Origin: Microbacterium sp. W4I20
GTDB lineage: Bacteria; Actinomycetota; Actinomycetes; Actinomycetales; Microbacteriaceae
Assembly: GCF_030816505.1 (NCBI RefSeq)
Contig: NZ_JAUSYB010000001.1
Coordinates: 2,604,001 to 2,668,000, forward strand
Length of the DNA: 64,000 nt
Reading direction: 5' to 3'
Position 1 is the stretch's first letter. Each line of letters opens with the position of its first letter. Both the position numbers and the translations under genes were made by a program. Of this stretch, positions 56,926 to 64,000 are shown in pieces. The notes under the pieces are model-generated. The model ran no database searches. It had not been told where the DNA came from and worked only from the letters and a program-made list of their open reading frames with translations.

Positions 56926-58289
56926 GCACGCGAGCCCCGGCGCACAGCCGAATGCCGGCGCTGTGGACGCTGGTGAGACCGACTCGGAGCGATCTCTCGA
57001 GCACCGCATTGCCGATCATCGCGTTCGCTGTGATCTCCACCGTCGCGCTGGGCGCCGTCGCGCTCGCCCGAGCGTACTGGAACGCTCCGGACCCCGAGGG
57101 CTTCGGGCAGTACCGGATCCTGGCGGCGGGGATGCTGGCGGTGCTGGTGGTGCCCGTCGGAACCCTCGGCGGCGCCGCGGCTCGTCTCTCCGCGCGTCGT
57201 CGCGAGGACCGCCTCGCGACACTGCGGCTGATGGGTGCCTCCTCTTCCTGGGTACGGAGAGTCGCGCTCATCGAAGCCGGACTCATCGCGGCCGGGGGTG
57301 CACTCGTCGGGCTGCTGCTCTCGATGCCGCTCACGCCCCTCCTCTCGCTCGTCGAGGTTGCGGGCACTCCGCTGGGCTCGGAGGGCGCACGGCTGCCGAC
57401 GCCGCTGGCGGCGGCGCTCCTCCTCGGCGTCGTGGTGGTTGCGGTGGTGAGCGCTGGCGCGAGTCTGAGACTCGTCCTGATCTCACCGCTCGGTGTTCGT
57501 ATGCGCCAGAACGCGCCGCGGATGCACTGGCTGCGCGTCGTCATCGCAGTGCTCGTGGTGGGCGGTGCGGTGATCGTGTTGCAGCTGACGTCGGTGAGCT
57601 GGGGAGCAGTGGGTATCACGGCGGCACTGGTCGTGGTGCTCGTCGCGGTGATGGCCGTGCTGAACCTTCTCGGACCCTATGTCGCGAGTCGTCTGGCCCG
57701 GCGCAGGCTGATGCGATCAGGGGATGCCGCGACGTTGATCGCCATGCGCGGGGCGCTCGAGTCGCCGCAGGCGGCCTGGCGCCTGGTGTCCGGGGTGGCC
57801 TTGGCGAGTTTCGTCGCTGTACCCGCCGGCTCCTTGCTCGGCTTCCTCGACACCGTGCAGCGACTCTCGGACGCGGTCTCGCCCCGACAGACCCTCTTCT
57901 TCGGTGACATCCGGCTTGTCGTCGTTGCGGCTGTCGCGGTCTCCTATCTGCTGGTCGCCTGCTCGGTGGGCGTCACCCAGGCTGCGGCGGTGCTGGAACG
58001 GCGAGCCCTGTACGTGAGTCTCGACCGGCTGGGCATGCCGTTCTCGGTGATGACCCGCTCGCGGCGGCTGTCCGTGAGCACCCCACTGCTCGTGGCCGCG
58101 GTGGTGCCGACCCTCATCGCCGCCCTGCTCGTGATCCCTGTCGTGGGGATCTCGGTCGTCACCGCTCCTCTCTTCATCGTCACGGTGGCCGGCTGCATCG
58201 CCGCCGGCGTCGTGCTCGTCCAGCTCGGCGTCGTCGCGACCACACCCGTGCTGCGGCGCGTGCTGTCGCAGCCGGATCGCGGACTGTGA
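56922..58289 (+). CDS. FtsX-like ABC permease
   Basis: A 455-residue membrane protein with eight predicted membrane segments, partner of the preceding ATPase. LARRREDRLATLRLMGASS-like ARLSARRREDRLATLRLMGA marks the FtsX-type loop, repeated in the second half by LERRALYVSLDRLGMPFSV. Duplicated four-helix layout is typical of such bacterial efflux permeases (BceAB/DUF214-like). Substrate unknown. Confidence 0.88.
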   Translation: MSTRAPAHSRMPALWTLVRPTRSDLSSTALPIIAFAVISTVALGAVALARAYWNAPDPEGFGQYRILAAGMLAVLVVPVGTLGGAAARLSARRREDRLATLRLMGASSSWVRRVALIEAGLIAAGGALVGLLLSMPLTPLLSLVEVAGTPLGSEGARLPTPLAAALLLGVVVVAVVSAGASLRLVLISPLGVRMRQNAPRMHWLRVVIAVLVVGGAVIVLQLTSVSWGAVGITAALVVVLVAVMAVLNLLGPYVASRLARRRLMRSGDAATLIAMRGALESPQAAWRLVSGVALASFVAVPAGSLLGFLDTVQRLSDAVSPRQTLFFGDIRLVVVAAVAVSYLLVACSVGVTQAAAVLERRALYVSLDRLGMPFSVMTRSRRLSVSTPLLVAAVVPTLIAALLVIPVVGISVVTAPLFIVTVAGCIAAGVVLVQLGVVATTPVLRRVLSQPDRGL

Positions 58290-58300
58290 CCGGCAGCAGT

Positions 58301-58345
58301 TCAACCCCTGGTTGGCATCCGTCCTCCTCCCCACGTCCGTAGCGT
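58301..58345 (+). promoter_or_regulatory. Shared operator/promoter element, second copy
   Basis: TCAACCCCTGGTTGGCATC (58301-58319) and TAGCGT (58340-58345) repeat the block at 56140, with the same 39-bp offset between element and TAGCGT, 69 bp before the next ABC operon. The exact reuse suggests one regulator controls both ABC systems. Confidence 0.65.
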
Positions 58346-58387
58346 GCGAGAGCACGAGGTAACCGCTATGAGAAGGAGCAGGACGCC

Positions 58388-59291
58388 ATGACGATCGAAG
58401 TCGAGGCTCTGACCAAGACCTATGGGGACAAGCATGCGGTGCGGGATGTGAGCTTCACGGTCCAGCCGGGCAAGGTCACGGGATTCCTGGGGCCGAACGG
58501 AGGCGGGCAAATCCACGACGATGCGCTCGATCGTCGGGCTCGACCGCCCCACCTCCGGCCGCGCGCTCATCGACGGCTCTGAATACCGAGCGTTCGCGGC
58601 GCCGCTGCGCGAGGTGGGTGCTCTGCTCGACGCGAAGGCGGCGCACAAGTCCCGCACGGCGATGAACTACCTCGCCTCGATCGCGGCGACGCACCGGATA
58701 CCGCGAACACGCGTCGAGGAGGTTCTCGATGCGACGGGCCTCAGCGCGGTCGCCCGGAAGAAGGTCGGCGGGTTCTCCCTCGGGATGGGTCAGCGCCTGG
58801 GCATCGCCGCCGCGCTGCTGGGCGACCCGGGCACGCTCATCCTCGACGAGCCGGTCAACGGCCTGGACCCCGAGGGCGTGACCTGGGTCCGCGAGCTGCT
58901 GGCCCGGCTGGCGGCCGAGGGCAGGACGGTGTTCCTCTCCTCGCACCTGCTGAGCGAGCTCGCGCTCATCGCAGACCACGTGATCATCATCGGCCGCGGC
59001 GAGATCATCGCGGACTCGCCCATCAGATCGCTCACCGAGCAGGGGAACACCCGTGTGCGGGTGCGCACGACGGATGCGCCTGCCCTCACTCGCCGGATTG
59101 CGGCCTCGGGAGTGAGTATCGCCTCGAGCGAGCAGGGCCTGTTGGAGGTGGAAGGACTCACCGCCGAGCACATCGCCCGCACCGCTCACGAGGCCGGAGT
59201 GCTTCTCACTGAGCTGACGCCTCTGCGCCAGACCCTCGAAGAGGCCTACACCCAGCTCACGCGCGACTCCGTCGAGTACGCCTCGGCCTGA
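58388..59291 (+). CDS. ABC efflux ATPase (bacitracin/lantibiotic type, frame break near 58500)
   Basis: An ATPase of 300 residues once corrected. From ATG 58388 it reads VEALTKTYGDKHAVRDVSF and TGFLGPNG, then breaks. Four bases (58499-58502, GGAG) stand where three are expected; removing one gives GPNGAGKSTTM, an intact Walker A. The rest, VGGFSLGMGQRLGIAAALLGDP (signature), LILDEPVNGLDPEG (Walker B) and FLSSHLLSELALIAD, is normal for the BcrA/DrrA type. It belongs with the permease at 59322. I treat the break as an error. Confidence 0.9.
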
Positions 59292-59321
59292 TCGCGCTTC
59301 TCTCCCGAAAGGACCATCCAC

Positions 59322-60149
59322 ATGAGCACCAGCACCGGTTCCGGCACCGCCCCGGGGACCATCGTGCGCCGCTTCGCCGTGCACGATGTCGGGCTCGGCG
59401 GCGCGATCGTGGCCGAATGGATCAAATTCCGCGGGCTCGCATCGAACCACGCCCTCGCGGGATTCACTCTCTTTCTCTTGCTCGCCAACGGGGTCGCCAT
59501 GCCCTGGGCTTACGTCTTCCGCGACCGCAGCTCACCGCGGGCGGACTACGATGCGTACCCCGAGATGATCGTCGATAAGACCGGGTACGTCGGGATCATC
59601 CTCGCGGTGCTCGCGGTGCTGATGGTCACGAACGAGTACCGCTCCGGGCAGATCAGCACGACGCTGCTCTCGGTTCCCCGCCGCACCTCGGTACTGGTCG
59701 CGAAGGCCGCGATCATCGCGGGGATCGCCTTCGTCATCGGCATCGCCAGCTCGGCTATCGGGTTCGCCGTCGCGCCGACGATCCTCGCCGGCGGCGGGTA
59801 CGGCTACATCCTGGAAACACCCGTCCTGCTCCGGCTGGTCGTCGGCGCCGGGCTGTATCTCGCCGCCATCAGCGTCATCGGCGTCGCACTCGGCGCCATC
59901 ATCCGCAACGTCGTCGCCGCGGTGCTCGCGACGATCGTGTTCCTGCTCATCGTGCCCGTGATCCCGGAGATGTTCTCGGAGTACGGCACCGAGATCACCC
60001 GCTTCTTCCCGATCCAGGCCGGCTCCCTGCTGCTGGCGCCCGCCGGCACCGACCCGATGGGCCCGTGGGTCGGCTATGCCGTTCTGCTGATCTGGACGCT
60101 GGCGCTGTTCGTCGTCGCAGTGATCACGCTCAAGCGCCGCGACGCCTGA
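59322..60149 (+). CDS. ABC-2 type permease
   Basis: A 275-residue membrane protein with six predicted segments: VAEWIKFRGLASNHALAGFTLFLLL at the start, GIILAVLAVLMVTNEYRSGQISTTLLSVPRR (the ABC-2 motif MxxEYRxGT-like) and a last segment ending LKRRDA. It is the partner of the preceding ATPase; together they resemble antibiotic or lantibiotic efflux pumps. RBS GAAAGGA. Confidence 0.9.
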   Translation: MSTSTGSGTAPGTIVRRFAVHDVGLGGAIVAEWIKFRGLASNHALAGFTLFLLLANGVAMPWAYVFRDRSSPRADYDAYPEMIVDKTGYVGIILAVLAVLMVTNEYRSGQISTTLLSVPRRTSVLVAKAAIIAGIAFVIGIASSAIGFAVAPTILAGGGYGYILETPVLLRLVVGAGLYLAAISVIGVALGAIIRNVVAAVLATIVFLLIVPVIPEMFSEYGTEITRFFPIQAGSLLLAPAGTDPMGPWVGYAVLLIWTLALFVVAVITLKRRDA

Positions 60150-60212
60150 ACCGGGTCCCGAGCGGGCGCGAGGGAGAATGAAGACACAGCTCGGGATGGA
60201 GGCCGTGAGGGT

Positions 60213-61433
60213 ATGAGTGCTGCTGCAGCCCATCCGGTAGTGGATGCCGCGGAGGTCGACCGTGTCCTCGGCACACGGCTGCTGCGCTGGCTCGACGCTC
60301 ATCAGCGTGCGGTCGACGCCCTCGTCGCCGCGATGTGCCTCGTCGTTCAGACGCTCGTTCTCGTGCTGCCGCGGGCGCAACCGCTCTGGCCGGGGCTGTT
60401 CCTCGTGCTCTTCTCGGTCGTACCACTGCTGTGGCGGCGTCGGTATCCGCGGGCGATCCTCGTCGCACTGGCGCTGACCAGCACGGCGGGCATGCTCCTG
60501 CCCACCCCGGTCGCACTGCTGGCGCTGCCCGCCGCCGTGGCGCTCTACACGGTGGCTTCCCTGCTGCCCATCGGGACCGCACTGCTGGGCTACGCGGTCC
60601 TCGTGGGTCTGCCGGCTCTGGGGACTCTTCTCCTCCTGCTGACGACGGGATCGGCCCATGCGCCGGCGCTGCTGGACCCCCTGGCACTTGTCGCCCTCGC
60701 TGCCGGGATCGCCGTCCGCGGTGCGGCGCAGCGCCGAGAGGCCCTCACTCAACTGGTGAATCAACGGCTCGCCACGGCGCGGGTCGTCGAGCGGCAGCGG
60801 ATCGCCGCGGAGATGCACGACATCATCGCCCACTCGTTGTCGACGATGATCTCCCTCGCGGACGGGGCGTCGAGCGGCTGGCGAGAGCATCCCGAGCGGT
60901 CGGCCCTGGCGCTCGACAAGCTGGGTGACGTCGGGCGCAGCGCGCTGAGCGACATGAACCGAATCCTGCGGGTGCTCCGACAGGGAGACGCGGTGCTGGA
61001 CCAGAGTCTGCATCGTTCCGGACACAACGTGCCCGACGTGGAGGAGATCGTCGAGGTCTTCCGCGGCACCGGTATGCCCGTCCGGCTCATTCGCTCCGGC
61101 GGCGCGATACCCGGAGATGATCCCGCGCTCTCGACGACGGTGTACAGGATCGTCCAGGAGTCTCTCACCAACGTGCTCCGCTATGCCGTGGAAGCCACAC
61201 GGGTGGAGGTCGGCATCGACGTCGCCGGCGGCGCCGTCGCGGTGCAGGTCACCGACGACGGCCGCATCGACGTCCACCGCAGCCGACCCCCGAGCCAGGG
61301 GAGCGGGCAGGGGCTGCTCGGGATCGCCGAACGTGCCGCCACGTACGGCGGCACGATTGCAGCGGGTCCACGCCAGGGCGGGGGCTGGTCGACGAGGGCG
61401 ACTCTGCTCATCGGCGACGGAGCACGGACATGA
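60213..61433 (+). CDS. Sensor histidine kinase (NarL-type partner, HisKA_3)
   Basis: A 406-residue kinase. Five or six membrane segments occupy residues 30-160 (for example LVVQTLVLVLPRAQPLWPGLFLVLF), with very little extracytoplasmic sequence, so it senses within the membrane, like DesK- or LiaS-type kinases. Phospho-acceptor His is in RQRIAAEMHDIIAHSLSTM (HisKA_3). HATPase motifs: VQESLTNVLRYA (N box), VQVTDDGRID, and GQGLLGIAERAATYGG. It lies next to the ABC permease (63 bp) and overlaps the response regulator by 4 bp, so the three are likely linked in function. Confidence 0.92.
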   Translation: MSAAAAHPVVDAAEVDRVLGTRLLRWLDAHQRAVDALVAAMCLVVQTLVLVLPRAQPLWPGLFLVLFSVVPLLWRRRYPRAILVALALTSTAGMLLPTPVALLALPAAVALYTVASLLPIGTALLGYAVLVGLPALGTLLLLLTTGSAHAPALLDPLALVALAAGIAVRGAAQRREALTQLVNQRLATARVVERQRIAAEMHDIIAHSLSTMISLADGASSGWREHPERSALALDKLGDVGRSALSDMNRILRVLRQGDAVLDQSLHRSGHNVPDVEEIVEVFRGTGMPVRLIRSGGAIPGDDPALSTTVYRIVQESLTNVLRYAVEATRVEVGIDVAGGAVAVQVTDDGRIDVHRSRPPSQGSGQGLLGIAERAATYGGTIAAGPRQGGGWSTRATLLIGDGART

Positions 61434-62122
61434 CGGCAACCAGCCTCGCGACGATCAGAGTGCTCGTGGTGGACGACCAGGAACTCGTTCGCATGGGCAG
61501 CGCGCTGACCCTGGACTCCGCGGCCGACATCGAGGTCGTCGGCGAGGCAGCCACGGGAGAGGAGGCGATCCGACGCACGCGGGACCTCAAACCCGACGTC
61601 GTTCTGATGGACGTGCGGATGCCCGGCATGGGCGGCATCGAGGCGACCAGGATCATCACCACCGTGCACCCGACCACCCGCGTACTCGTGCTGACCACTT
61701 TCGACATCGACGAGTACGCGTTCGGTGGGCTCGATGCCGGCGCGAGCGCGTTCCTGCTCAAGAGCACTCCACCAGAGCGGTTGCAGGAGGCGGTCCGAAC
61801 CATCCATGCCGGCGAGGCGGTCGTCGAACCGAGGATCACGAGGCAGCTCATCGAGCACTACGCCTCCCGCGGCCAGCTGCAGGGGAGCGGGGGAGCAGGT
61901 GAGCGAGCCGACCCGCTGGCCCCTCTCAGCCCGCGCGAGCGAGACGTCTTCGGCTGCATCGTCGCCGGGCTGTCGAACAGTGAGATCGGTGAGACCCTCC
62001 ACCTTTCGCCGGCGACCGTCAAGACGCACGTCAACCGCATCTTCGCCAAGCTGCACCTGCGCGACAGGGTGCATGCGGTGATCCTGGGACACGAACTTCG
62101 GGGTCGGCGGCAAGAGGGGTGA
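61430..62122 (+). CDS. Response regulator, NarL/LuxR type
   Basis: A 230-residue response regulator. The receiver has VLVVDDQELVRMG, the phospho-accepting Asp in KPDVVLMDVRMPGMGG and the switch Lys in FLLKSTPPERLQEAV. The C-terminal LuxR helix-turn-helix reads LSPRERDVFGCIVAGLSNSEIGETL, then HLSPATVKTHVNRIFAKLHLRDRVHAV. A likely target is the palindrome CAACC-N3-GGTTG in front of both ABC operons upstream. It converges on the D-lactate dehydrogenase-like gene. Confidence 0.93.
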   Translation: MTATSLATIRVLVVDDQELVRMGSALTLDSAADIEVVGEAATGEEAIRRTRDLKPDVVLMDVRMPGMGGIEATRIITTVHPTTRVLVLTTFDIDEYAFGGLDAGASAFLLKSTPPERLQEAVRTIHAGEAVVEPRITRQLIEHYASRGQLQGSGGAGERADPLAPLSPRERDVFGCIVAGLSNSEIGETLHLSPATVKTHVNRIFAKLHLRDRVHAVILGHELRGRRQEG

Positions 62123-62187
62123 CAAAAGAAGACGCACGAGTCGGGTCTGCACCCGCGGAACGCGCGTCCTCGCCGCGACTGCTCAGC

Positions 62188-64000
62188 TCAGGGCCGGGTG
62201 AGCTCTTCGAGCACCTCGATGATGTGGCGGTAGGGGCGACCGGTCGCGCGTGTCATCCCGATCTCGCAGGTGCGGTTGGCGGAGACGAAGGCGTCGAATC
62301 CGCCCCGTGCGGTGTCTGCCGCGGTGATCGCGGCTGATTCCTGTGCGGTCGCGCTGGCGGTGAGTTCGGGGTGCAGCATGCCGCGGTCTCCGGCGAACGC
62401 GCAGCATCCCCACTCTTCGGGGATGAAGACCTCGTCGGCGACCGCGCTGGCGATGAGGGTCAGCGCGGCCGTCGCCCCCAGTGCTGTCGTGGAACAGGTG
62501 GGGTGGACGGCGATCGTGCCGATCTTCGTGGTGACGGTGAGTCTGGGCAGGACCTCGCGGGCGACGAAGGTGGTCGCGTCCTCGATGCGCAGCGCGCGGT
62601 AGACGGGGTGCTGCGCGACGGCTTGGGCGAGCATGACGTCCAGCCCTTCGGTGCAGGATGCCGCGTCGCACACGACGGGCAGCTCGCCCTCTCGGCTGGC
62701 CTCCCAGAGGGAGGCGAGGACGCGGTCTGACATCCGGCGGTAGCCGTCGAGGTGACCCTTCGATTTCCAGGGTGTGCCGCAGCAGAGGCCGCCGTTCTCC
62801 TCGGGGATCGCCATGGCGATGCCGGCGCGGTCGAGCAGTCGGTGCAGTGCGTCTCGCGAGCCGTGGCCCTCGCCTTCGGCGCCGAACATGGTGCCGATGC
62901 ACGCGCCGAAGAAGACCACTTGAGCGTCGGCCGGAGCATCAGGGCGTGGCGGCTTCGACCCGCCGCGGGGGAGTCCACCGTCGTAGAGCGGAACGGTGTC
63001 CGCGCCGAGCATGGCACGGCCGAGTTTCGTCACGCCGCGAACCAGGGGAGCGGGGAGGGCTTCCGCGACGGTGAGTGCGACGCCGCCTGCCCGTGTGACC
63101 GTTGCCCAGTGTTGCGCGGCCGTGTCCCAGACGGCGCCTTCGATGCTGCCGGCTTGCTCCGCGCGAAGGCGGCGCACGAGGTCGCCGGTGTTGATGTCGA
63201 CTGGGCAGGCGACACCGCACATGCCGTCGACCGCGCAGGTCTGCACGCCGTCGTAGTCGTAGTCGGCGCGCAGGTCCTCGAGGAGGGCGGTGTCGCCCTG
63301 CTCTTCGGCCCAGGCCATGTCGCGACGGATGACGATGCGCTGGCGTGGGGTCAGTGTGATGCTCTTGCTCGGACAGGTGGGTTCGCAGTATCCGCACTCC
63401 ACGCAGCGATCGACCTCGCTCTCGACCGTCGGCACGCGCTTGAGGTTCTGCAGATACGAGTCGGGGTCGTCGGAGAGCACGACGCCGGGGTTGAGGATGA
63501 GATCCGGATCGAGCAGCCGCTTGATCTCCCACATCATGTCGGTCAGCTCGTCGCCGTACTGTCGCCGGACGAACGGCGCCATGATGCGGCCCGTGCCGTG
63601 CTCGGCTTTGAGGGACCCCTGCTGCGACAGCACCAGCGTGACGAGGTCATCGGTGAAGCGGCGGTAGCGGGTGACGCTCTCGGGGTCGTCGAAGCGCTCA
63701 TTGAGGAGGAAGTGGACGTTGCCGTCCTTCGCGTGTCCGAAGATCACCGACCCCTCGTACCCGTGCTCTGCGAAGAGTTCGATGAGCCGTTCGCAGGTGG
63801 CGAGCAGACGCGGCACGGGGACCACGATGTCCTCCAGCAGCGCAGTGGTGCCTGACGGGCGCGCACCGGCGACCGCCGTGTAGAGGCCCTTCCTGACATG
63901 CCACAGGGCGGCGCGCTCGGCGGTATCCGTCGTCAGCCGCGGCGAGATGGCGAGCGGTAGGGATTCGAAATGAGCCTGTGCCGTGGCACTCGCTGCGACG
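62188..64000 (-). CDS. D-lactate-dehydrogenase-like FAD/Fe-S enzyme (C-terminal part)
   Basis: The rightward end of this leftward gene is outside the window: the frame is open to base 64000 (604 codons seen). The visible part starts in the FAD-linked oxidase domain (LLEDIVVPVPRLL, FGHAKDGNVHFL, KAEHGTGRIMAPFV), then two Fe-S clusters, CVECGYCEPTCPS and CAVDGMCGVACPV, and the cysteine-rich CCG domain with CCGTPWKSKG, HPTCSTTALG and WGCCAFAGDRG. That is the actinobacterial D-lactate/glycolate dehydrogenase type, which passes electrons to the quinone pool. Full length would be about 950 residues; substrate not proven. Confidence 0.9.
   Translation of the reverse strand, partial: VAASATAQAHFESLPLAISPRLTTDTAERAALWHVRKGLYTAVAGARPSGTTALLEDIVVPVPRLLATCERLIELFAEHGYEGSVIFGHAKDGNVHFLLNERFDDPESVTRYRRFTDDLVTLVLSQQGSLKAEHGTGRIMAPFVRRQYGDELTDMMWEIKRLLDPDLILNPGVVLSDDPDSYLQNLKRVPTVESEVDRCVECGYCEPTCPSKSITLTPRQRIVIRRDMAWAEEQGDTALLEDLRADYDYDGVQTCAVDGMCGVACPVDINTGDLVRRLRAEQAGSIEGAVWDTAAQHWATVTRAGGVALTVAEALPAPLVRGVTKLGRAMLGADTVPLYDGGLPRGGSKPPRPDAPADAQVVFFGACIGTMFGAEGEGHGSRDALHRLLDRAGIAMAIPEENGGLCCGTPWKSKGHLDGYRRMSDRVLASLWEASREGELPVVCDAASCTEGLDVMLAQAVAQHPVYRALRIEDATTFVAREVLPRLTVTTKIGTIAVHPTCSTTALGATAALTLIASAVADEVFIPEEWGCCAFAGDRGMLHPELTASATAQESAAITAADTARGGFDAFVSANRTCEIGMTRATGRPYRHIIEVLEELTRP

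Overview
High GC, the codon usage, the gene order rpsF-ssb-rpsR-rplI followed by dnaB, the GAF-regulator/aldehyde dehydrogenase/DUF779 trio, a DtxR-type iron box and a sortase-E style anchor all point to an actinobacterial chromosome, most likely Microbacteriaceae (a Microbacterium-like organism). No tRNA, rRNA, CRISPR array, prophage or insertion sequence was recognised.

Layout. 1-3.2 kb: edge of a metallo-beta-lactamase-fold gene, the CCA-adding enzyme, a VapBC-type toxin-antitoxin pair and a HAD phosphatase. 3.2-9.1 kb: a HutC-type GntR regulator divergent from a permease, a GlpA/LhgO-like FAD oxidoreductase, an FGGY kinase and a two-domain NTF2-like protein, which looks like an uncharacterised catabolic operon. 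9.2-11.6 kb: small household genes. 11.7-18.3 kb: the complete treX-treY-treZ route from glycogen to trehalose, headed by an unknown 97-residue protein. 18.4-22 kb: GAF regulator, aldehyde dehydrogenase and DUF779, with inverted repeats before the first two. 22.1-29.9 kb: a lone AAA ATPase, a TetR/glycosyltransferase pair, unknown membrane and soluble proteins and an Lrp/AsnC regulator. 30-35.2 kb: a five-gene peptide-type ABC importer. 35.3-37.6 kb: HIT protein, XRE regulator, lipoprotein and PPK2. 37.7-45 kb: two divergent runs of six glycosyltransferases and a WcbI-like protein, a surface-glycan locus. 45-49.1 kb: lipoprotein and an iron-siderophore importer without its ATPase. 49.1-56 kb: ribosomal and replication genes, interrupted by two large secreted surface proteins, one with eight chaplin-like repeats and a LAxTG anchor. 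56.1-62.1 kb: two ABC efflux systems plus a two-component system, with a shared promoter element. 62.2-64 kb: C-terminal part of a D-lactate-dehydrogenase-like FAD/iron-sulfur enzyme.

Quality warning. Four genes (permease at 4000, GT2 at 43727, rpsF at 49221, ABC ATPase at 58388) each have one frame break, and all four breaks fall within about two bases of coordinates 4500, 44500, 49500 and 58500. Because rpsF is essential and the breaks share a 500-base spacing, I treat them as sequence-processing errors and annotate the genes as whole.

The most interesting biology is the chaplin-like surface protein with its secreted companion, the GntR/FAD/FGGY/NTF2 catabolic operon, the WcbI/glycosyltransferase locus, and the shared element in front of two ABC operons beside a two-component system.
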